Shown: positions 58,500 to 64,000 of the stretch, piece after piece | Position numbering within the stretch: the stretch's first letter is position 1 | How the letters are laid out: every line of letters starts with the position of its first letter | From: Ampullaceana balthica | Taxonomy: Eukaryota; Mollusca; Gastropoda; Lymnaeidae | NCBI GenBank assembly: GCA_944989445.1 | Contig: CALYLW010000340.1 | Coordinates: 302,478-366,477, forward strand | Direction: 5' to 3' | DNA length: 64,000 nucleotides | Program-made: the position numbers and the translations under genes | The notes under the pieces: model-generated | What the model was told of the DNA's origin: nothing | Database searches by the model: none | Seen by the model: only the letters and a program-made list of their open reading frames with translations

Positions 58500-60267
58500 C
58501 TCAAGGGATTGTGTCGGTATGTCAAAGCAAGTTGGATTCCTTTTATATGAAACATCAGACACCGCCTCTCTTTCCTGTCTCTCTGTGATCAAACTTGATC
58601 TTTATGATCCACTGTTAGAAAAGCACTTACAAGATTCCTGAGAAAATGCAGGCTCAGTATCTTATTTATACAGGAAATCATAAATGAATTTATCCACCTA
58701 CTTTCATTGACTGTAAGGAATCAGCTGTTGAGTGAAATCAGAAAAAACAAGTACTACGGTATCTTACTTGACTCAACACCCGATCTAAGACAGCTTTCTC
58801 GTGTCATCAGATTTGTGGATGTGGATTTTAAACTAAAAAAGAAACCATCAAGAATCATTTTTAGGTTTTATCCAGATACATTCCAAAGACGCAGCAAACA
58901 TTGAAAGAGTTATCGTAGAGAAACTTGAATCTAATAACATACCTCTAGCCGACTATCGGTCACAATGTTATTACAATGCTGCTGTAATGACTGGGCATAT
59001 ATCCGGCCTTCAGCAGCGAATATGTGCCAGAAATCACAGAGCATTGTTCATCAACTGTGATAACCACAGTTTAAACTTACCAAGAGTACACTCAGCTAAA
59101 CAGGATCCAGTTGTTATCACGTTTTTGGAACAGTTGAAAGTATAATTTTTTTTTCTCCTTCAACAATTCGTTGGGAAGAATTAAAAAGAGGTGTGCCAAT
59201 CACAATGAAGAGGGAGTCTGAAACACGTTGGATTGCACGATCAGAAGCTGTTAAAGCAATTTATGAAGGACTAGATTTCACTAGATGAACTGGTAGAGCT
59301 GTTGGAAAAATTATCAAAACATACAAATATGACGCCTGTCACCAGAAGTGATAAAGGAAAATTTGCTGGCAGGTATATTAAACTTTAAATTCCTAGTTTT
59401 GTTAAATTTCTGGAACATCATACTTTGGAAGATTGATCGTGTCCAGAAACGGTTGCAGAATCCTACTGTGAATTTCAAGAAAGCAGCATCCGATCTTGAA
59501 TCGCTTGAGCAAGAAATTGTCAAAATTCGTGATTTGAGCCAGGTTGCGGTAGATAATGGAAAGGAAGATGCACAACTTTGGGAATCGAGGTTGACAGAAA
59601 AATTAGACAACATCGGAGGATGCCTGGAGAATTAACAAGAGATGCGGGACTTTCTGCAGAAGAAGAATTGCACGTGATATGAACAGCGCAATTGATAGAA
59701 TCAACCAGGATATATCAATACGGTTTTTAAGTCTAAAAAATCGAAACAAATTTGGATTTTTACTAGACGTCAAAACTCTACTTGCTGAGACAAAAGTCGA
59801 TACACTTCGTTAAAATTGCTTAGATTTTGCTAATTTATACGACATTTACGTCAATGGTCATGACTTGTGCACATAAATCAGTGACTGAAAAATGCTTCTC
59901 AGTACCCGGACTGAAGTTCTATCGGAAACTCCTTTGGATGTTCTTGGTTTTATTGTTTCATATGGATATGACTTATTTCTGAGTCAAGCGCATTTCACTT
60001 CAAATACTTCTAACAATTGCTGTTTCAACTGAAAGCTGTGAGCGGTCCTTCAGCAAACTGAAGCTTATTTTGTCTTATTTACGTGCTTCAATTGGAAAAG
60101 ATAGTCCGAGTGATCTTGCACTCCTTAGCACCAAAAGAGAAACACTTGAGAATATTAATTTTGACAACGTGATTGACGAGTTTGCGACAATCAAATTAAA
60201 TCAAGGAGAATCAATCTTTTGTAGACTGTCTAATCGTATAATTAGTAGAGTATTTTTTTTCAAATAA
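58500..60267 (+). pseudogene. Decayed hAT transposase, ZMYM1/DUF4371-like
   Basis: Successive blocks in shifting frames: KLDLYDPLLEKHLQDS (58600), LLSEIRKNKYYGILLDSTPD (58725) and FLGFIQIHSKDAANIERVI (58855). Next come QCYYNAAVMTGHISGLQQR and FINCDNHSLNLPRVHSAKQD (58960-59120), STIRWEELKRG and KRESETRWIARSEAVK (59170-59260). The C-terminal dimerisation block has SCERSFSKLKLILSYLRASI (60040-60100) and LENINFDNVIDEFATIKLNQ (60150-60210). At least four frameshifts or stops occur. The family is the hAT transposase type that gave rise to ZMYM1-like and 52-kDa-repressor-like host proteins. The part upstream of the inner insertion is not recognisable. Confidence 0.85.
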
Positions 60268-60468
60268 ATTGTTTACAATCGTATAGATAATTATTAGTAT
60301 GTATTCTATTTCATTAAAATACCAGAAGCTTCGAAAATGAACTTTATAAACCGTAAAATTTCAAATTTTTCTTCGGGGCTCAGTGAGCCCCCAGAATATT
60401 ACGGTCCGACAAGGGGCGCCGATTTTGTGTTATGTCCCCGGGCGCACATAACCCTAGCTACGCCACAG

Positions 60469-60530
60469 CCCACAACCTATGACAGATCAACCTCAGCTGT
60501 CCCACAACCTATGCCATATCAATCCTAGCT
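60469..60530 (+). repeat. 32-bp minisatellite, right of hAT insertion
   Basis: It continues the array at 56570-56713: CCCACAACCTATGACAGATC and the next unit. Confidence 0.9.
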
Positions 60531-60534
60531 AGCC

Positions 60535-60845
60535 TATTGCTCCAACATAAAGAAATAAAACCCATGTATGTCACCAGTCCGCCAACTTTAACACTTTGCG
60601 ACCGTGGGCGTCATAATGGACGCGTGTCATAAACATGGGTCTGAACACGCCCAGCAGCTGCGGACATAGCCGGCGTGTGATGTATCTCAGGGTAGAGTAC
60701 AAACATGGTGTTTCGTGGTGTGATTGGCGTGGTCACTAGGTGGCTAGTTGTGGGGTGTGGTGATGTGTTGTGGCTCTGAGCTTTTAGCCGGAGGCGCGGC
60801 ACAATTGACAGGCATTCCTCAGAGTAAATATTTCTCCGCTAGCGA
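60535..60845. other. Featureless stretch between arrays
   Basis: Slightly GC-richer sequence. A 63-codon minus-strand frame has no recognisable domain. Confidence 0.4.
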
Positions 60846-61088
60846 TGAAAAGATCGTTTGATGCTATTGAAAAGATCGTTTGATGTTATTGAAAAGATCG
60901 TTTGATGCTATTGAAAAGATCGTTTGATGCTATTGAAAAGATCGTTTGATGCTATTGAAAAGATCGTTTGATGCTATTGAAAAGATCGTTTGATGCTATT
61001 GAAAAGATCGTTTGATGCTATTGAAAAGATCGTTTGATGCTATTGAAAAGATCGTTTGATGCTATTGAAAAGATCGTTTGATGCTATT
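60846..61088 (+). repeat. 22-bp minisatellite, 11 copies
   Basis: GAAAAGATCGTTTGATGCTA plus TT repeats 11 times with one visible change (GTTATT in copy 2). The near-perfect copies imply recent expansion. Confidence 0.96.
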
Positions 61089-61094
61089 TGCTGT

Positions 61095-61740
61095 TTAAAA
61101 CAATGACACAGTTTCAGCTAGTTGTCAAATCCATTTAGTTTACCTTCGTGTGTCTGTTCCTTTTGAATTGTATCATGCTCATTAATCTTATCTCTAACGG
61201 TTTTAGCCAAAGTAATTTACATGTTCAATCCTTTATTCCAAAAGGCCATGAACAAGACGTGCTATCTGTTTATATGGAATAGACATAATATGTGCCCCAA
61301 CATCGCAACAAATCATTAATCGGAATATTAACATTTATGTAACAAATTACAATGTTTACACGTGGTAGGTTTGGAAGTCATTATATCTGTATTGGGAATA
61401 TCGCTATTTTAAACCACCAAAGTTGATAACTCTTATTTCGCATTATAATGAATTATTTCTAGTAAAACTGATTTTTTTATTATTTGCTTCTAATATCTCT
61501 ATAAAAAAATTTTTACAAAAAAAAACTGTACTTAAATTAAAAGGAAGCAGAAAGATACAATATACAAGAAGCAGAAAGATACAATATACATAACATAAAG
61601 CTTATCGAGTTATAGTTCCAATATCTTAAAGCCGTGATCAATAATTAATAGTAACTTCACTCCATGTGATTTCTGTCTTATCTAATAAAAATGCTGCCAC
61701 CATTTCTAGAAAGAAAAAAGTGTCGCTAGAAGTAGACTGT
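61095..61740. other. Featureless AT-rich stretch
   Basis: Only a short tandem duplication, GAAGCAGAAAGATACAATAT (about 61542-61590). No gene. Confidence 0.45.
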
Positions 61741-61744
61741 CCTC

Positions 61745-62165
61745 ACCTGTATCCCACGTCCACCTTATGACCCCGGTCAACTCTGTGTCCCTTGTCCACC
61801 ATGCGACCTCAGACAACTCTGTGTCCCTAGTCCACCATTTGACCCCAGTCAACTCTGTGTCCCCAGTCCGCCATGTGACCCCAGTCAACTCTGTGTCCCT
61901 AGTCCACCATGTGACCCCTGTCAACTCTGTGTTCCTAGTCCACCATGTGACCCCAGTCAACTCTGTGTCCCTAGTCCACCATGTGACCCCAGTCAAATCT
62001 GTGTCCCCATTCCGCCATGTGACCCCAGTCAACTCTGTGTCCCTAGTCCGCCATGTGGCCTCAGTCAACTCTGTGTCCCTAGTCCGACATGTGACCCCAG
62101 TCAACTCTGTGTCTCTAGTCCACCATGTGACCTCAGTCCACCCTCTGTCCCTAGTCCACCCTGAT
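61745..62165 (+). repeat. 36-bp minisatellite, ~11 copies
   Basis: The unit contains CCCCAGTCAACTCTGTGTCC and CTAGTCCACCATGTGA. As 36 is 12 codons, both strands stay open (61767-62222 plus, 61706-62104 minus), giving 12-residue peptide repeats. I see no other support for coding. Confidence 0.93.
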
Positions 62166-62234
62166 TCCCTAGTCCACTATGTGTCAAAAGTCCACACTGT
62201 ATCCACATTCCACTATGTGTAACTAGTTCACCCT

Positions 62235-62420
62235 GTGTCCACACTTCACACCGTGTCCACACTTCACACCGTGTCCACACTTCACACCGTGTCCACACTT
62301 CACACCGTGTCCACACTTCACACCGTGTCCACACTTCACACCGTGTCCAAGTCATCACTGTGTCCACACTTCACACCGTGTCCAAGTCATCACTGTGTCC
62401 ACACTTCACACCGTGTCCAA
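62235..62420 (+). repeat. 18-bp minisatellite with composite units
   Basis: Six or more direct copies of GTGTCCACACTTCACACC, then a 35-bp composite alternating with GTGTCCAAGTCATCACT. It seems derived from the neighbouring 36-bp unit, sharing TGTGTCC and AGTCC words. Confidence 0.93.
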
Positions 62421-62434
62421 GTCATCACTGTATT

Positions 62435-63170
62435 TCCAGTCCACTCTGGTCAAGAGTAAGATGTGTATCATCAATCAACGCTTAATTCCACATTCAGCTG
62501 TGCCCCCAGTATCAGTCTATCAGTGCTAAAGACTTATGGGTTAAAGGAATAATTATATGTAATACATTGGGATAAGTAAGAGAGATAGATGATCGGTCCA
62601 GGAGAGAAAGGACACATTAATTATACTGAGTAGGGTATAATGATGAGTCGGCAAGCTTCAAGCAACTGCTGATGTCGCTTGTCAGTCTTTTAGTTGTAAG
62701 CAAAATATTGACTGCTGAACATTTTTATTCTTAATAATTAACATCAGACCCACACTTTTCATTTAAATCTTTAAATGTTCTTAATAATTAATTTTACGTT
62801 TGCGTTAGTGATGCTCTTTTTGAAACAACAAAAGAGTAGATAATTATTAGACAAGTGTATGGGAATGAGAGTGTTTATAGTGTACATAAGATGATTTCAG
62901 ATATAGAATAAAAACGTTTTTGTTTGACTGAATAAAAAGTTTACGAAATGGGACAGTAGTAGTTGTATATGGTATGTAGTCTGTGGTAGGATATTAATAT
63001 TTTAAAACATATAAGTAACTTTCGGTTATTTTAGATTTCGGCCTGTGAACTTGTGAATTGTAAGCTTTTTTTTAAAACTTTATTTTTACTCAGACAACGT
63101 ACTTAGACTGTCATTAACTTTATAAAAATTTGTTGAAATATTTTTAAAGATGTTTCAGACCTAGGTGTTT
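62435..63170. other. Featureless AT-rich stretch
   Basis: No open frame, element end or array identified. Confidence 0.45.
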
Positions 63171-63177
63171 AATAAAT

Positions 63178-63276
63178 CCTCATAGAAGGCTAGAATCTAT
63201 CCTATGATCCTGATAGAAGGCTAGAATCTATCCTATGATCCTGATAGAAGGCTAGAATCTATCCTATGATCCTGAT
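63178..63276 (+). repeat. 31-bp repeat, 3 copies
   Basis: CCTGATAGAAGGCTAGAATC plus TATCCTATGAT repeats three times almost perfectly. Confidence 0.93.
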
Positions 63277-63379
63277 CATTTTCATTGAAAGGTTTCACGG
63301 ACGAAATGTTTGCTTTGACCCTGGTGAAATGAGCCGTGATAGACAATTTGTTGAGGGCCAGTTAGTCCACAGAAGAATG

Positions 63380-63424
63380 CACCACAGGTGGCTCATGAGT
63401 ACAACAGGTGGCTCATGAGTACCC
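63380..63424 (+). repeat. 21-bp tandem duplication
   Basis: ACAGGTGGCTCATGAGTAC occurs twice in tandem, with a third looser match. Confidence 0.8.
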
Positions 63425-63718
63425 TGTGTCAGTCGTTACTTTCATGAATATATAATGAGAATCAATCAGACCTAACTTCCGGCTGGCAGAGATCAGAAGG
63501 AAACACCCAATACTAATTTTGGTCACCATTTCCCTTCATCAACGCCATGTTTAGATTGAATCTTCTTCAACTATAGCTATACAAAAAATACGAAATCTAA
63601 TCTGCCTTTGAAAAATCGTACGAGTTGAATCTTTTTTCTCGTAGGGATAAACCTCAATGTATTTGCATTATAGATATATATATATATATTTATCTTGTTA
63701 CGTTTTATGTCATGTGTA

Positions 63719-64000
63719 CCAACATTCAATGTAAGTAAGTCTGTCCAACATTCAATGTAAGTAAGTCTGTCCAACATTCAATGTAAGTAAGTCTGTCCAA
63801 CATTCAATGTAAGTAAGTCTGTCCAACATTTAATGTAAGTAAGTCTGTCCAACATTCAATGTAAGTAAGTCTGTCCAACATTTAATGGAAGTAAGTCTTT
63901 CCAAAATTTAATGGAAATAAGTATGTCCAACATTTAATGGGAGTAAGTCTGTCCAACATTTAATGGAAATAAGTATGTCCAACATTTAATGGAAGTAAGT
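63719..64000 (+). repeat. 26-bp minisatellite running off the window edge
   Basis: CCAACATTCAATGTAAGTAA plus GTCTGT repeats about 11 times. Copies beyond about 63870 diverge (TTTAATGGAA). The array is cut by the end of the window. Confidence 0.95.

Larger units (their letters stand above)
56714..60468 (+). mobile_element. Outer hAT element (ZMYM1/DUF4371-type transposase)
   Basis: The left end CAGTGGCGTAGCGAGG and the right end, reverse-complemented, CTGTGGCGTAGCTAGG are inverted repeats. CCCACAAC at 56706-56713 and 60469-60476 is an exact 8-bp duplication. It encodes a decayed transposase and was itself hit by a second hAT element at 57117-58480. Without that insertion it would be about 2.4 kb. 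Confidence 0.92.

Noticed and set aside
61706..62459. Repetitive frames with 12-residue peptide periods on both strands
   Set aside because: The 36-bp and 18-bp units are multiples of three and stop-free, so open frames are expected without coding.

Overview
This window reads as AT-rich, non-genic DNA from an animal genome, probably an invertebrate. A mollusc would fit the mix of Helitron-like elements, Penelope-like elements, hAT elements and long minisatellites, but that assignment is inference and weak. Nothing looks prokaryotic: there are no operons, no dense ORFs and no rRNA. I recognise no host protein-coding gene. Every coding stretch I can name belongs to a transposable element, and most other long open frames are tandem repeats read as protein.

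Layout. 0.6-1.8 kb: AT simple repeats, an ATTAATCGATT-rich palindromic element and a degenerate minisatellite. 2.9-3.7 kb: G/T-rich 14-bp minisatellite. 6.2-7.8 kb: small DNA-transposon remnants and a foldback element. 8.9-9.2 kb: 40-bp minisatellite. 10.7-11.0 kb and 13.1-15.6 kb: Helitron-like elements with 5'-TC and CTAG-3' ends. 15.8-21.7 kb: Helitron-like fragments, tandem copies of a second Helitron-like family, a 182-bp foldback element, an unclassified ~500-bp dispersed repeat and a long (CT)n tract. 21.7-27.2 kb: nothing recognised. 27.2-30.5 kb: two almost identical Penelope-like retroelement copies (reverse transcriptase plus GIY-YIG endonuclease) arranged head-to-head as a giant palindrome, bounded by a 12-bp direct repeat. 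30.9-36.0 kb: a hAT MITE, a Harbinger-like MITE and many Helitron-like or dispersed fragments. 36.2-36.7 kb: 51-bp minisatellite. 38.2-38.9 kb: pogo-like element. 40.2-45 kb: Helitron-like elements, one carrying a tRNA-Val-derived sequence, more ~500-bp repeats and a hAT element with a perfect 8-bp duplication. 48.7-56.0 kb: a ~110-copy, 34-bp satellite interrupted by a 3.55-kb Helitron-like element. 56.6-60.5 kb: a 32-bp minisatellite split by a hAT element that itself contains a second hAT element. 60.8-64.0 kb: five different minisatellites.

The coding content is therefore mobile: one retroelement pair with intact C-terminal frames, and two decayed hAT transposases. The most interesting features are structural: the Penelope palindrome with its target duplication and hammerhead-like motif; the Helitron-like insertion exactly between A and T of a satellite unit; a Harbinger-like insertion whose empty site is also present in the window; and the repeated finding of transposons inside minisatellite arrays.
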